Of a DNA stretch of 64,000 nucleotides, positions 31,243 through 41,729 are shown piece by piece. Under the pieces are notes generated by a model. It was given only the letters and a program-made list of their open reading frames with translations, did not search any database and was not told the DNA's origin. The stretch lies in assembly GCA_030142905.1 (NCBI GenBank), contig JASJOG010000148.1:464501-528500 (forward strand), read 5' to 3'. The DNA is from Heliopora coerulea. Taxonomy: Eukaryota; Cnidaria; Anthozoa; Scleralcyonacea; Helioporidae. The position numbers were made by a program, and so were the translations under genes. The stretch's first letter is position 1. Every line of letters begins with the position of its first letter.

Positions 31243-32001
31243 CAATAAAATCTTTTTAAAGATATGGTTCCATTATGGCTTTATTTAAACTTGTTTGCTG
31301 GGCTATTATATTTTTAACTAAACTTCATTTCCCACCTGGCTCTTCAATTGCAACGAGTTCTAATACTCTATGAAATTTTGGTATTTTCAACTCTAAATCA
31401 GTATATGATTGTGATAATTGATGTAAAGTAATATCATTAGTTAATAGGATTAACATAAAAGCATGATATAGCAACTCAGGTAAGCTCTCCCTTTTCTGTA
31501 ACACCCTTCCTAATAAGTAGTAATTGTATTTCTATATTTGGTTATTTCTGTATAATGCCCAAATTGGGTCTAGAGTATATAAAAAAAGTAAGATCATGAA
31601 AAGAAACAAGATTCTAACTGAAAGTCTTGAGGTGTGTTGGCTTGTGAATCTTGATGTGCAGCACAAATTTTGTTTTATCATTCGAGTTTGTAATCAACTT
31701 TTGGACTTGTCCAATGGATATTTTTTAATTTACTTTAACTTTTTTTTTGTTCAGCTGCTAGTGAATAGCATTTTGTAATTCTTTTTCATATTCTAAATCA
31801 ACTTCTAATATCGATCCCTTTTTCTGTCATCCGTCTAAATCCACCTTTAGGTAAATATTGACTCATTGCCCAGCCATATAGATTGTTAGCATCAAGATAT
31901 ATATATATATTTAAAGGGTGCTTTCTCATCATAGTTCTTCACATTTATTACTTGCTTTTCCATATAAATATCAGTAATCTTAAACATAGAATCCCATGAC
32001 T

Positions 32002-33070
32002 GTAATTAAATAATTATGTTTGCATGGCCCCTATGGATACCAGCAGCAGTGCTGAATGGGTTACCCTGTCTTATCTTGATAATCCAAATCTGGGAAAAAC
32101 AATGAAGTATGAGAAACAAGAAAACTTGTAACAAATCCAACCTGTCTCAACAAAACAAGTCAGTTCAAAATGAAGGAAGAAACCAAGAGAAATACAATTA
32201 ATGGAATTCAAATGGGGATGGACAACGAACCCTACCCAAAGGCTTTTTTCACAAAAACCAAGACATGATGGTTTTTGTTAATTTAATTAAATTAATGTTT
32301 CACAAAAATGTTGCCTTCTGCGAAACAAAAGAAGAAAAACAAACCAGAAGAGGAAAAACAAGCAGACACTCTTAAAAACACATCTGCAGTTAGTCCACTG
32401 CTTAGCACTTACCTAGGAGAAAATAAAGAATTTCCGAGTGCAAAGAGAAAGAAGAAACCCCTGATCAAAAATTTAATGAATAATCATGGTTTTCCTACAA
32501 AATAATGAACAATAATGATGACTTTGACAATAAAAATGGTGATGGGAACAATGAAACAAAAGAAAGTGTAAATAAACTCATTGGCAATTTAAAGAAAAAC
32601 AAACCGGAAGAAGCACTGGTGATGGGAAGAAAGAAACAAAAGAAAGTGTAAATAAACCTATTGGCAATCTAAAGAACGTCAATCAGCATTCTGCAATACC
32701 AATCAAAGCAACAAAAAGATTACAGCTGAAGTTTTTTTTTTTTTTCAAAAAGAAATCAGATATCCAAGTAGCAGGAATGATCAGCTTTTACATATATCCA
32801 GAAACACAAAAAGATGAATGAAAGAGAATGGCTATTACCACATAAGGATGTCATAATTGGCACCTTGAATATATCAATTGAATTTTAACTGAAGTTCAAC
32901 ACTCACCAACCTTCTACCTGTTTCAGCAACTGGGTCATGCAAAAGACAAGAATGATAAATTGCATATTCATTTTTTTAAGATAGAAGAAAAAAGAAAAGG
33001 AAATAACCTTTTTTTTTTCAAAAGTTGCGACGTGTCATGAAGGATATATCTGATACCACTGAATCAAATG
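32002..33070. other. Junction region between copy C and copy B with Lys-rich ORF and tandem repeat
   Basis: No family-assignable gene. A plus-strand ORF at 32,308-32,505 starts with ATG and is very lysine-rich (SAKQKKKNKPEEEKQAD). Related codons recur in the tandem repeat downstream, so the two may be one decayed basic protein with internal repeats. A run of T at 32,732-32,746 follows. The right end of copy C and the left end of copy B should lie here, but I see no terminal repeats. Confidence 0.4.
32538..32677 (+). repeat. Two-unit tandem repeat, ~80-bp period
   Basis: Units start at 32,538 and 32,618. Each begins GGTGATGGGAA and contains GAAACAAAAGAAAGTG, then a TAAATAAAC..ATTGGCAAT block and AAAGAA. 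They differ at few positions, so the duplication is recent relative to the decay of surrounding genes. Confidence 0.85.
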
Positions 33071-33829
33071 TCAATATTCCATGTAATCAACCACAAAATT
33101 GATTGTCCAATAAGGATGAGCTGTCAACACGAACCCCTCGGCATTATCACAATGTTTTAAATTAACATAAGTGTAAATGAATATATCCTGGTTTTTGTCT
33201 AATCTGAAATTTAACTTGTGCGTTGTAGTTCCTTGTGCGCAACACATCGCATTTGGGTTTGAACCACAAATGCATCTACCTTTCTTAACTGATGCAATGT
33301 TTGGATTGTTTGCAATTTTTTCATAAATACTGTTCTCGAGTTCATATTGGTTCTTCAGATTCACATCAACTGCATACAAATTATAGAAAAAGAGTTCTGA
33401 TGATTGTTTTGAAAAATCATCCCGGTCGTGTGCTCTGTAATGGTCTGACGATAGCTGAGCATTAGGTGTGACTTGTATTTTCATTACAATTTTGGTTCTG
33501 GAGTAATTAAAAATAGTTTCTCCCAATATCGGAGACATAATCACTTCACCTCCACTTCCAATAGGCCAATCAATAATATTAGAGACTCTCCAAGTATCTA
33601 ACTATTTTGAATTGGCTGCAATGATGCAAGATACATTATCTGTAGGCAACGATTTTGCTTGGACTATATTATAAAAATTGTCTGTGAAAGTTTTGTTTAT
33701 GCTCAATCCATACTGTTTTAGGAGCAGCAATCTTGCATTGCTGTCATTTGTGTTAATGATATTCCAAAAGTTGAGGGTGGTTGTCCTTCTTGAAGCAGGT
33801 CGATAATATTGGAAATAGCAAGTTTTCAC
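33071..33829 (-). pseudogene. Unknown copy B protein, ~253 residues, one in-frame stop
   Basis: One frame runs from 33,829 to TAA at 33,071, interrupted only by TAG at 33,602-33,604. It reads as a compact globular protein with several Tyr/Phe/Asn-rich strands (SSELFFYNLYAVDVNLKN) and a Cys cluster (GRCICGSNPNAMCCAQG), with no membrane segment. I do not recognise the family, and no counterpart exists in the part of copy A that is visible. It lies at the outer left edge of copy B, where copy A has its three-gene minus cluster, so this end differs between the two elements. Confidence 0.55.
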
Positions 33830-35002
33830 AAATGATTTACGTTTTATATAGCATTTTTCTTTCCGACTTCACCAAAATTGTCTGCAATATGAAATAAAAA
33901 AAGAATGGAAATAAATATTAGCATAACCTTAAATTCAAAATGAGGATAAAAATCACTAAGTTATTACCATTTAAGGATGTTTCCATCAATGAAAAGAAGA
34001 AAGAATCTCGATAAACACTTAAAAATATTCTGTTCATATTCTGGTTCATTTGAAAACAGAATGTTGTTGACATTCTTTTTAAACTATTGTTTTTTGAAAA
34101 ATAAATAATTACTTAAATCATGAATTATGACAAGTAAACACAGAAGTCATAGAAACAAATATTTCATAACAAATGACATGACAAACTATATTGTTTGTTC
34201 TCTAGACTAAAGGTGGGTGTTAAAGTGAATTGAACAAAACAAATCCATGTCTGCAAGAAACCGTTTCAAAATACTGAAGCACATTCCCTTAGCACACCAA
34301 GTAAAAGGATTATTTATTTGAAAGACCACAAAAGGGATTATTATTGGATTGTGAAATGAAAAACAAATGTCATTTTCCTCATCATCATTGGTTATTTTTC
34401 CAATACAGGATTATATCAATTCATTAGAAAACTTGGATTGGAACAAGATTCTGGAATTTCATACTTTACCTATACAATCAGGAATATTAAAAGATGGATT
34501 GGAAATACATGACAGCAATCCTTGTCCTCATTTGGAAACATGTTGAAACTAGTTTTTCAGATATTAATATTTGGAAAAAATAAATATGAAAACGTTCCAT
34601 CATTTTTGTTGGAATCCGCTACTATTATTTTTCTTTACAAACGCAGGTTAATAAATGAATATTTAATGCAGCTTTTTTTTGCTTGTTGACTACTTCTTGT
34701 TATTGATGCTCATAATACTTTAAAGTTTCCATGCTGTGATTTTTTCAAAAGACAAGTAAGTGATTTTAACAAATATATTTTTTATTCAATAGATTACATA
34801 TTTTCAAGAATTAACAAACTATAACATGCTACAATGTTATTGCTTTCTTCTTCTTTACAAAGATATATGAAGTCAGTTTACTAACATATTACAATGTAAA
34901 ATTTTGCTTGGTCACACTAAGAGTTCTTTTTTAATTATTTACATGATGAAAAGAAAACAAATGATATACTTACTTAAACATACTGAAACTGAAACATCAC
35001 TT
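33830..35002. other. Gene-free stretch in copy B
   Basis: AT-rich DNA with no supported ORF on either strand. Splice-like and polyadenylation-like strings occur, as expected by chance at this composition. It separates the unknown gene at 33,071-33,829 from the conserved gene ending at 35,003. Confidence 0.45.
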
Positions 35003-36087
35003 CTAATCATCATCTAAAACCTTTATAACATCCTTCCTCCATTTTTGGTCGTGTATTAAAACATAGGGCAAATGTGTTTTGAAATTTTCAAATTCATTTT
35101 CAGAATTGCAAAATTTGAAACAAGTTTTCAAAAATTTGTTGAAATACTCTTTAGAGAAGTTGTAAAGCATTGGCATTCTGTTCTGCCTCATGTGATTCAA
35201 TGTCAAAGTCATGGTGGCGTGCAACATGATTTCCATTGAACGATCTGTCAACATGAAATATTTAAATGAATCGTTCAATGAATTAGGCAAAAATAACAAG
35301 TGCTTTTTCCATCCCAATACTAAAATGAATTTGATGAAGTCAATTTCTGACAAAGCGATTTCAATCTGGTGTTTGCTAAGTCTCCCATCAACGTCATGCA
35401 CGTATGAAACAGCATAATTGAAGGGTTTTGTCAAATTTGTAAATTTTTCCAACGTTTTCATGTACATCCGTCTGTTTACATTAAAACTGCTGAAAGAAAC
35501 CAAGTTGAATATGTATAAAGTTTTCTTGTCACAACAAAAACTTTTGCTATTATTCATTAACCGTTTTTTCTTAATTCTATCTGCAGATTTAACCATCTTT
35601 GTTGTTTTTACCCCTCCTTCTTGTTCATTTTTCTTTCTGTTGAATTCAATTGGCTTAATGACATTGACTTTTGATGTCTTTTTCTCGTATCCCCTTTCAA
35701 AAGAATTGCTATTGGCATTACCGTTGTCAAGGTGCAAGCTTGTGTTGATACTGGGGGTGTCGACATTATATGGTGTTGTTGTGGTTGTTGTCAATAGAAA
35801 TTCGGAAATGTTTCCACCTGATATAAATCTGGGATCATTTTCTCTAATGAATTCGGATATGATGGAAAACAATTCATCAAGGTGTTGTGAAGTTGCACAT
35901 TCATTTCCGTCAATTGTATTGACATTGTAGGAAACTTCTGGGTATTGATAGTCTGAAGTTGCTGATTGACTGAACTACTGGCTTGAGGTTGTTTGGGAGA
36001 AAGGCAAATTTTCATGGAATTCATTGTTGCATCTGCTATCATATCCGACACCAACAGTTTCAAAACAGTGCAAAATTTCATCTGCAA
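35003..36087 (-). pseudogene. Copy B homologue of the 3,355-4,332 protein
   Basis: The C-terminal frame from about 35,872 to TGA 35,003 contains a Thr/Asn/Ser linker and then the folded half: FNVNRRMYMKTLEKF, FKYFMLTDRSMEIMLHATM, MRQNRMPMLYNFS, HLPYVLIHDQ. These match the copy A protein block by block. Upstream the conserved N-terminus (DEILHCFE..) is readable in the same strand to ~36,087 with a stop near 35,975. An overlapping frame, 35,791-36,087, is also open, echoing the overlap seen in copy A. The function is unknown. Confidence 0.7.
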
Positions 36088-36218
36088 AATCGCTTGGGTT
36101 ATTTGACTTTTCTATGGTTGTGTTCTGGTGAAAACAGTGTTCATTTGTCTTGGCGTCACGTGGTGTGGAGGCATTATATGCTCGTTGATTTCAAATTAAA
36201 ATTTTTCCACATATTCTA

Positions 36219-36677
36219 TCATTGTTGATGTTTGCAAATTAAACACATCTTTAACAGATTTTTTTTCTTGCCATAGCCAATCTCATTTCTGCATACAATG
36301 TTATCATTTATCAGCATCAAGATATCTTGCACTATCAAATAGTCCAAGGTCTTTGCGAACAAAAAAAGATAAACACGAACAGTTTCAGAAAATGTCAGAT
36401 TTACAGAATACCGTAATAACAAATCAGTGTTCAAATTTTCTCTGTGACTGATTAAACGATAAAGCCCAATGGGAAAAGACTCCGTTGTCACATAATAAAA
36501 CGTTCTGGACTTGGAGATAGGCTTCAACATCAAAAGAATAATCCTCACTGGAGCCATTTGACCTTCTGATCTTTCAATGAAAATATATCTTCCAGAAACA
36601 CTCTTCAAATGTTGACAACTGTTGGTTTTGGTCGTGTAAATGTAACATACCAAATCATTGAGATCTTTGTCATTCAA
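36219..36677 (-). CDS. Copy B homologue of the N-terminal half of the 2,828-3,799 protein
   Basis: The frame of 152 codons includes SVSGRYIFIERSEGQMAPV, KPISKSRTFYYVTTESFPIG, NLTFSETVRVYLFLF and ILMLINDNIVC, aligning with the first ~150 residues of the copy A gene. No ATG opens the exact frame boundary, so the start is uncertain and could be internal or spliced. The Gln-rich tail of the copy A ORF has no equal here, which supports the view that only this half is the real conserved protein. Confidence 0.6.
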   Translation of the reverse strand: MNDKDLNDLVCYIYTTKTNSCQHLKSVSGRYIFIERSEGQMAPVRIILLMLKPISKSRTFYYVTTESFPIGLYRLISHRENLNTDLLLRYSVNLTFSETVRVYLFLFAKTLDYLIVQDILMLINDNIVCRNEIGYGKKKNLLKMCLICKHQQ

Positions 36678-37053
36678 ATTATTTTCGGCAAATCCTTATA
36701 AAACAATGACATTTGATTTCTTTTACTCCTCTGCTGATGATTTCCGTAAAGAGTTCATGATTCACACAACAAAATTTATGAATAGACATGTTTAGAGTTT
36801 CTTTGTTACAAAATTCTTTTTTCCTTATTTATGGTTTTTTGATTCAAACGATGAATGTCATCGATTATGTCTGCATAATTCATAAATTCTTCTTGACATA
36901 TAAATAACAGCCATTTGAAAATTATGCATCTAATTATTTTATAGCTTGACGTGTAAGAAAAGAACAACCAAAGCAATAAAATACACGACCTTTTTGTGTT
37001 TTCCCTCAAATCTTCTAGAATCAAAAATCGATTATCCTTCAGCCTGTCTCTTT
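36678..37053. other. Divergent spacer in copy B
   Basis: This stretch lies between the minus-strand gene at 36,219-36,677 and the plus-strand ORF whose first ATG is at 37,054. The plus frame is open back to about 36,946 but without ATG. It should hold divergent promoters, like the 2,426-2,827 region of copy A. Confidence 0.35.
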
Positions 37054-37282
37054 ATGGAACTTTTGAAAAACAGTTCTTCACTCAAGGCAAAGTTTGTTTT
37101 CACTCAAGCCAAAGCTGTCAACAACGTATTCAAAACCTGTTATTTCAAGTTTTCAAGCCAAGACACTAGCGATATGGTTTCTTTTAATCTCAAAGTCAAT
37201 ATTTGCAATTGTTGTCGAAGTTCAATACTTTTCATACTAGCAACTATGGGACGCGTATTGGTTTACAACAACAAGTTGAATA

Positions 37283-39379
37283 CAGTGGTACCTGTTTTGA
37301 GAGACCACTGTTATGAATGACCACCTCTTTTGAAAGACCATTTTTTCAAGCACCAACATTCAGTAATACATTTTTGCCTTTGAAGAGTGACCACCTGTAA
37401 AACGCGACCAGCAACCAGGGTATTCGATCAAAAATGAAATAAATTTACCTGCTACGAGCGACTGCCCTGAGTTTTGTTAGTACAGATTTTAGTGGGACAG
37501 TTTCGATCCTTTCTTCCAGTTAAACCCGACAAGCACCAATTTATCTTTTAGTCTCAAAACCAGACTCTCTCCACCATTATGACGTCATTCTGAAGTCAGT
37601 TATGTAGAGAGGGTCTGATTCCAAGACTAAATTTATTTCACATATGGTAGAAAATGGCGACTTTGAGCAAATGCGATGCGAAGAGAAAGGTCTTGTCCTT
37701 AGAAGAACGGGTGAAAGTGATTGAGAGGGCAAAGAATAACAAATCAGCAAGATCTAGAGCTAAGGCCTTTGAGGTCGGAAAAATCCGAATCCAGAATATC
37801 ATTGCGAACAAGAGTGAAATTCTGAAGTCATGGGAAGATGGTATTCGAGGTGAACACAAGTATGTGAAGCCAAGGAGATCACTGTATGCTGATGTTAATG
37901 GACTTGTGTGGGATTGGTTTGTGAATGCTCAAGCTAGGAACATACCAGTAACTGGTAAGCTAATCCAGGAGAAGGCTAGTTTGTTGAGTGAGGAACTCAA
38001 TCATGAGGGGTTTGCAGCATCAAATGGTTGGTTGGAGTCATGGAGGAAACGTTGCAGACTGGTACAAACGGTTACCCACCATCTGCACAGGATATGAAGC
38101 TCACAACATTTTTAATGCAGATGAGACTGGTTTGTTCTATCGATGCCTTCCTAACAGATCTATGGTACAGAAAGCTGATTCATGCAAGGGAGGAAAGAAT
38201 GCAAAGGAAAGGGTGACTGTACTTTTGGGTTCTAGTGTTATTGGTGAAAAGCTCAAACCACTGGTGATTGGGGAAGCAGCCAATCCTAGGTGTTTCAAGG
38301 GCATCAACAAAGGCACATTGGGTGTTCATTATGAATCAAACTGCAAAGCTTGGATGACAGCAAGCCTATTCCAAGAATGGCTAGAAAGGCTGAACCAGAG
38401 GTTTGTTTAAGAAAAACGACACATTTTGCTTTTCGTCGATAACTGTACTGCTCACCCTGAAGTCCAACTCAGCAACATCAAGCTTGTCTTTTTGCCACCC
38501 AACACATGCTGGCATTATTCAGGCGGTGAAGATGACCTACAGAAAAAAGCTGGTAAGGCATCTTTTATTCAAAATGGACCAATGCAATTCTGCATCAGAT
38601 TTGGTCAAGCAAATCTCTGTTCTGGATGCTATTTTGTGGCTCAAGTCATCGTGGGAATCAGTGTCACCCTCCACCATTTCAAAGTGTTTTGCAATTGATG
38701 ACAGCATCAATACTGAAGAAGTTACAAATAACGAAGAAGAGATTCCATTTGGTGCAGAAGGCTTCATGGAGGATACATCAATGGGACAGTTTGCTACTTT
38801 TGACAATGAGGTGACTACTTCTGCTTCACTCAACGATGACTGGGAGCAGGTAATATTCGCCAGGGCCAGAAGTGATGAAATCCTCACTGAGTGGTGAAGA
38901 TGATGACCATGAAGACATACCCAGCCAACCTCTCACTGAAACCCTATCTTCCCTTTAGGACAGGCAGCATATTGCGGAACTGAAATATTTTGCTTTAGCT
39001 TGAGGTGATGGAGAATTGATAACATTGATCCAAAGGGCTGAGGATTTAATTGAAGAAGAATTCGTGTCTGAGGCCAAAAGAAGGAAAACCCAAACTATGC
39101 TGGATGATTATTTTAATTAATGCATAGCCATGTTAACATGATTGTGTTTAGTTAACTCTTTGGACAGTAGTGTGATCATTACTCCTTAAAACCCTAGCTT
39201 TTTACTTACATACCATGCATGTTCTTGTATATTGATGTCTTGTGTATACTTAACATGTGTATCAATACTGTATTGGTGATCATTTACGGCCAACCTTTGA
39301 TGAGAGACCACCTGTCTTGAGAGACCACTTTTTTATGAACCAAGGGACGGTCTCTCAAAACAGGTACTTTAAAACACTG
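37283..39379 (+). mobile_element. Tigger/pogo-type transposon with TA target duplication
   Basis: Terminal inverted repeats CAGTGGTACCTGTTTTGAGA (from 37,283) and, on the other strand from 39,379, CAGTGTTTTAAAGTACCTGT share CAGTG, GTACCTGTTTTGAGAGACC. TA flanks both sides (37,281-37,282 and 39,380-39,381). Subterminal copies of GAGAGACCAC recur at both ends. The 2,097-bp unit encodes a CENP-B-like transposase. Confidence 0.93.
37654..39120 (+). pseudogene. Tigger transposase (CENP-B type), decayed
   Basis: ATG 37654 opens a protein with a pogo/CENP-B HTH (LSLEERVKVIERAKNNKSAR), a second HTH (AASNGWLESWRKR) and, after a frameshift near 38,070, the DDE core. The core has FNADETGLFYRCLP (first Asp) and ERVTVLLGSS, then, after a stop and shift at 38,408, LLFVDNCTAHP (second Asp). 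The C-terminus continues in other frames to 39,120 and ends QTMLDDYF, which fits a PCNA-interacting peptide (Q..L..YF), known for pogo-type transposases. At least three frame breaks are present. Confidence 0.88.
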
Positions 39380-39494
39380 TACTTTAAAAGAAGCCGCCCC
39401 ATTTGAAATATGCAAGTTTGCAAATTCTTTAAATATTGAAGAGAAAAAGAAAGTTCACCATTCTTGTTGCATTTTGTTGTAGAAATTCTAAAAA

Positions 39495-40234
39495 ATGAGG
39501 CTATTCTTCATCATGATTATCATTTGCTGCATTTCTCTTGCTCAATCATCCTTAATACGAACAGAAAAAAGAAAAAGACAGTGCAGAGATTTCTCCAGCA
39601 ATTCATCTATCAACTTTAAAGAGCTGAATTAATGCAGAATGAACAATTTCAATGTGAAGATAAATGTAAACAGAACAAGTTGCTGTCTACAAATACGGAA
39701 TTGCAATTTTTATACAGATTGGCTTTACATCAAATACAATGATTCCATTTTTGGCAGTATGAGATGTATGCAAATTCCTAAAGAAGAAAAACATTGCAAT
39801 GGTTGGGGAATGCGTCCCGTACTCAGACACCTTTGCAAACACGATGATTACAAAACATTACTCAACGGTTTCATATGCTGTATTCAGCAGCCTGATTGTC
39901 CTGGTGACATGGAACCTGAATTAAAGCAAGAATTTGGAAGACTTTACCATGCTGAAAATTTGGAAATAGGATGTGTTCCAGTTAAATGTCAGACACTTGT
40001 TTTGACAACAACTATGAAAGTGACCAAAAGAAAAGGTTTGTTCATAAGACCATATCTTTGAAGGACGAATCCTTCAGAAAAAATTGGAGTTTTAATTTGT
40101 GGATCATTTCTCTTTTTGCTATAATTCTTTTTGCTGTCTCCATGATGATTGTCATATGTTGTGAAATGACCGGTCAATGTGACTGCTTTTCTCAAAAACA
40201 AAAAAAAAGCAAGAAGAAAAAACGCCGTATATAA
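39495..40234 (+). pseudogene. Cys-rich membrane glycoprotein of copy B
   Basis: ATG 39495 starts a clear signal peptide (MRLFFIMIIICCISLAQSS). The frame passes an in-frame TAA near 39,630 and continues through an ectodomain with SCCLQIRNC, CNGWGMRPVLRHLC, CCIQQPDCPGDMEPE and LEIGCVPVKC. It shifts near 40,000-40,060, and a membrane anchor (LWIISLFAIILFAVSMMIV) plus a Lys-rich cytoplasmic tail follows to TAA 40234. Topology is type I. Homology to the copy A gene at 1,848-2,425 is plain from the Cys spacing. Both lie antisense to the SET gene. Confidence 0.7.
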
Positions 40235-40374
40235 ACAGATTTCAAAACATAACATGCATGTTTCTTGAGCTCGCAAACTGTCGAACTGTCATTTTTTCCA
40301 AGCCTTTGTTGTATTTTCCTATCATTTCAAGTGTGAAACAAATAAAGAATAAAAACAAGTAATGAAAAAAAAAC

Positions 40375-40850
40375 TTTATTTTATTTTTTCCAGTAGTCAT
40401 TGCCATAATACTAGTATATTTCTTTTCCTGGTTTTATTCTTTTTGTGGTGTAACCATACGGCGTGAATTTTTTTTTTATTTGAAGTGTTTTAATTATCAT
40501 GTTTGTCTTATTCAGTCTTTTTGTGTCGTTGGCATACTTCACTGCACTGTCTGTGCTTAAATTGGCTTGATGCATCTAGACTTCTTCACGTTGCCGTCAC
40601 AGATGGCATAAGGAGCAACAGCATTTTTCCCATAATATTTATCTAATTTATAACTTCTTATCTTTCCTCCCGTATATCTTCTGATTTTTTCTCCTGCAAA
40701 TAAACCGAATCCTGCACTTGGTATGAGAGATTTAACTCACAAATTTTCTTGTTGTTGCAAATGAACCCAGCATTTCCTCATTCTTGTTCTATTCCTGCAA
40801 TGCCCTCCTTTTTTCTGTCTCAATTTGCACCTGATGATTTCTAGTCATTC
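40375..40850 (-). pseudogene. Decayed SET-domain gene of copy B
   Basis: Reading the minus strand in several frames gives an N-terminal Cys-rich basic part, FGLFAGEKIRRYTGGKI, VAPYAICDGNVKKSRCI, then VKYANDT-like remains and ITTKRIKPGKEIY.YYGNDYW. These correspond one by one to the SET blocks of the copy A gene at 838-1,321. Frameshifts and stops are numerous. Its place, between the glycoprotein gene and the 106-residue gene, mirrors copy A. It cannot be functional as read. Confidence 0.65.
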
Positions 40851-40917
40851 AAACAATCTACACAAATGAGACATTACTTTTCACTCCTTGATTGTTTACC
40901 AAACTCATAAAATCAAA

Positions 40918-41275
40918 TATAAACTTTTATGCCCGAATAATTCTCAAGATTTTTCATGTAATTAATAATAGTGTTTATCTGCATTTCCACTTCCTGAGGG
41001 ATCACTTTATAAGCAGTCAAAAACAGCATTCTTCCGTTTTTCTAATTCACCTACTGAATAAGTAAACACATGAAGAGGATCACCATGGGTAATCAAAAAA
41101 TCATAAATTGCCTCTTGAAATAGAATGTGAACAAAGGGACAACATTCATTGTCATTGTGGAAAGTTGCTGCTAACATGTCTTCCTTGTTTTTGTTTTGAA
41201 GATTTCTATCACGGCATTCCTCAAATCCATGGTTGTCTGTCAAAATAACAAAACATCCTGTTGGTGAGTCATCAT
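40918..41275 (-). pseudogene. Copy B homologue of the 106-residue protein
   Basis: The minus-strand frame near 41,007-41,180 reads DMLAATFHNDNECC, FQEAIYDFLITHGDPLHVF and ends at a stop. The C-terminus is in another frame at ~40,920-40,990 and reads INTIINYMKNLENY followed by GIKVYI and TGA. The same order and the identical last six residues are found in the copy A protein at 503-823. An open extension upstream to 41,534 is not conserved and is probably chance. Confidence 0.65.
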
Positions 41276-41452
41276 GACAACGTTGGGCAGCAAAGACTTG
41301 GATAATAAAGATGGAGAAGATGGCATATTTGCAGAAGCCCCTTACAATTGCAACCTGGAAAATCAACAAGAACAAGAAGCAAGATTTCAGTGCAGTTGCG
41401 ATTTCGGTTTGGGAAGATGAGTGAGCAGATACTTTGTTTGGAAAAGAACAAA

Positions 41453-41728
41453 ATGAACGACGGAAAACGCACCATGCAATTTTCCAAAGACAAATTGGAA
41501 AAAATTGTAAGTTACATTCCATACCATGAAGCAATCAAAAGTAATGATAATCAGATCATAAATTACCTTAATGATGCAGAAATTTGGCATGTGGGAACAG
41601 AACTGATGGATAGGTAGGGAGTTCTTTCTGAAATATTTAATTTCCATTTAAATATTTTTGACAAAATGAAAGAATACAAAGGCATTCCAGAAAATGTAAA
41701 GTTGGAAGACGTCCTGAAAAGATTTTGA
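41453..41728 (+). pseudogene. Copy B homologue of the gene at 1-232
   Basis: ATG 41453 opens a frame with MQFSKDKLEKIVSYIPYHEA and, after an in-frame TAG at 41,615-41,617, GVLSEIFNFHLNIFDKMKEY, ending at TGA 41726-41728. The copy A protein aligns over both blocks, and where copy B has the stop copy A has an ordinary codon. The PolB gene begins immediately downstream. It supplies the missing C-terminal view of the copy A gene that is cut by the window. Confidence 0.65.
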
Positions 41729-41729
41729 C

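Larger units (their letters stand above)
26571..31354. mobile_element. Penelope-like element with inverted pseudo-LTRs, inserted in polymerase B
   Basis: The 13-bp sequence GAGTTCTAATACT flanks the insertion at 26,558-26,570 and 31,355-31,367. Near each border lies the same ~210-bp sequence in opposite orientation (26,571-26,765 and about 31,110-31,305), which forms inverted pseudo-LTRs with a hammerhead ribozyme in each. Between them, on the minus strand, are RT and GIY-YIG pieces. The RT is itself interrupted by a hAT at 28,004-30,653. About 50 bases of unrelated sequence at 31,306-31,354 lie between the right repeat and the duplication. Confidence 0.88.
25905..32001 (-). pseudogene. Protein-primed DNA polymerase B of Polinton copy C, split by a Penelope element
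   Basis: Minus-strand pieces give, in order: DANNLYGWAMSQYLPKGGFR (motif A) near 31,870, the KFHRVLE region near 31,380, then the 4.8-kb insertion at 26,571-31,354. After it come KLMNNSVFG.TMENLRIRVD (motif B) near 26,470 and KAKLFTDTDSLIYE (motif C, catalytic DTD) near 26,300. The C-terminal KKLSLSCFDDNRYQ end leads to the stop at 25,905-25,907. The N-terminal exonuclease and terminal-protein-like part upstream of 32,001 is missing. This family copies Polinton genomes from protein-primed ends. The remaining frames have several stops. Confidence 0.85.
37054..39482 (+). pseudogene. Copy B ORF interrupted by a Tigger element
   Basis: The frame from ATG 37054 reads LLKNSSSLKAKFVFTQAKAV, then TCYFKFSSQDTSDMVSFN and VNICNCCRSS up to the element border at 37,282. 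On the other side, at 39,382, the same frame continues as KEAAPFEICKFANSLNIEEK to TAG 39480-39482. So the insertion left the reading frame otherwise undamaged, in contrast to most copy B genes. The predicted product is ~109 residues with several Cys, no family recognised. The glycoprotein gene follows 12 bases downstream on the same strand. Confidence 0.6.

Noticed and set aside
35418..35930. 170-codon plus-strand ORF
   Set aside because: It is the antisense shadow of the conserved minus-strand gene at 35,003-36,087, which has a clear homologue in copy A.
41007..41534. A single 175-residue minus-strand protein
   Set aside because: Only the last ~60 codons match the copy A 106-residue protein; the upstream extension overlaps the divergent gene at 41,453 and is not conserved.
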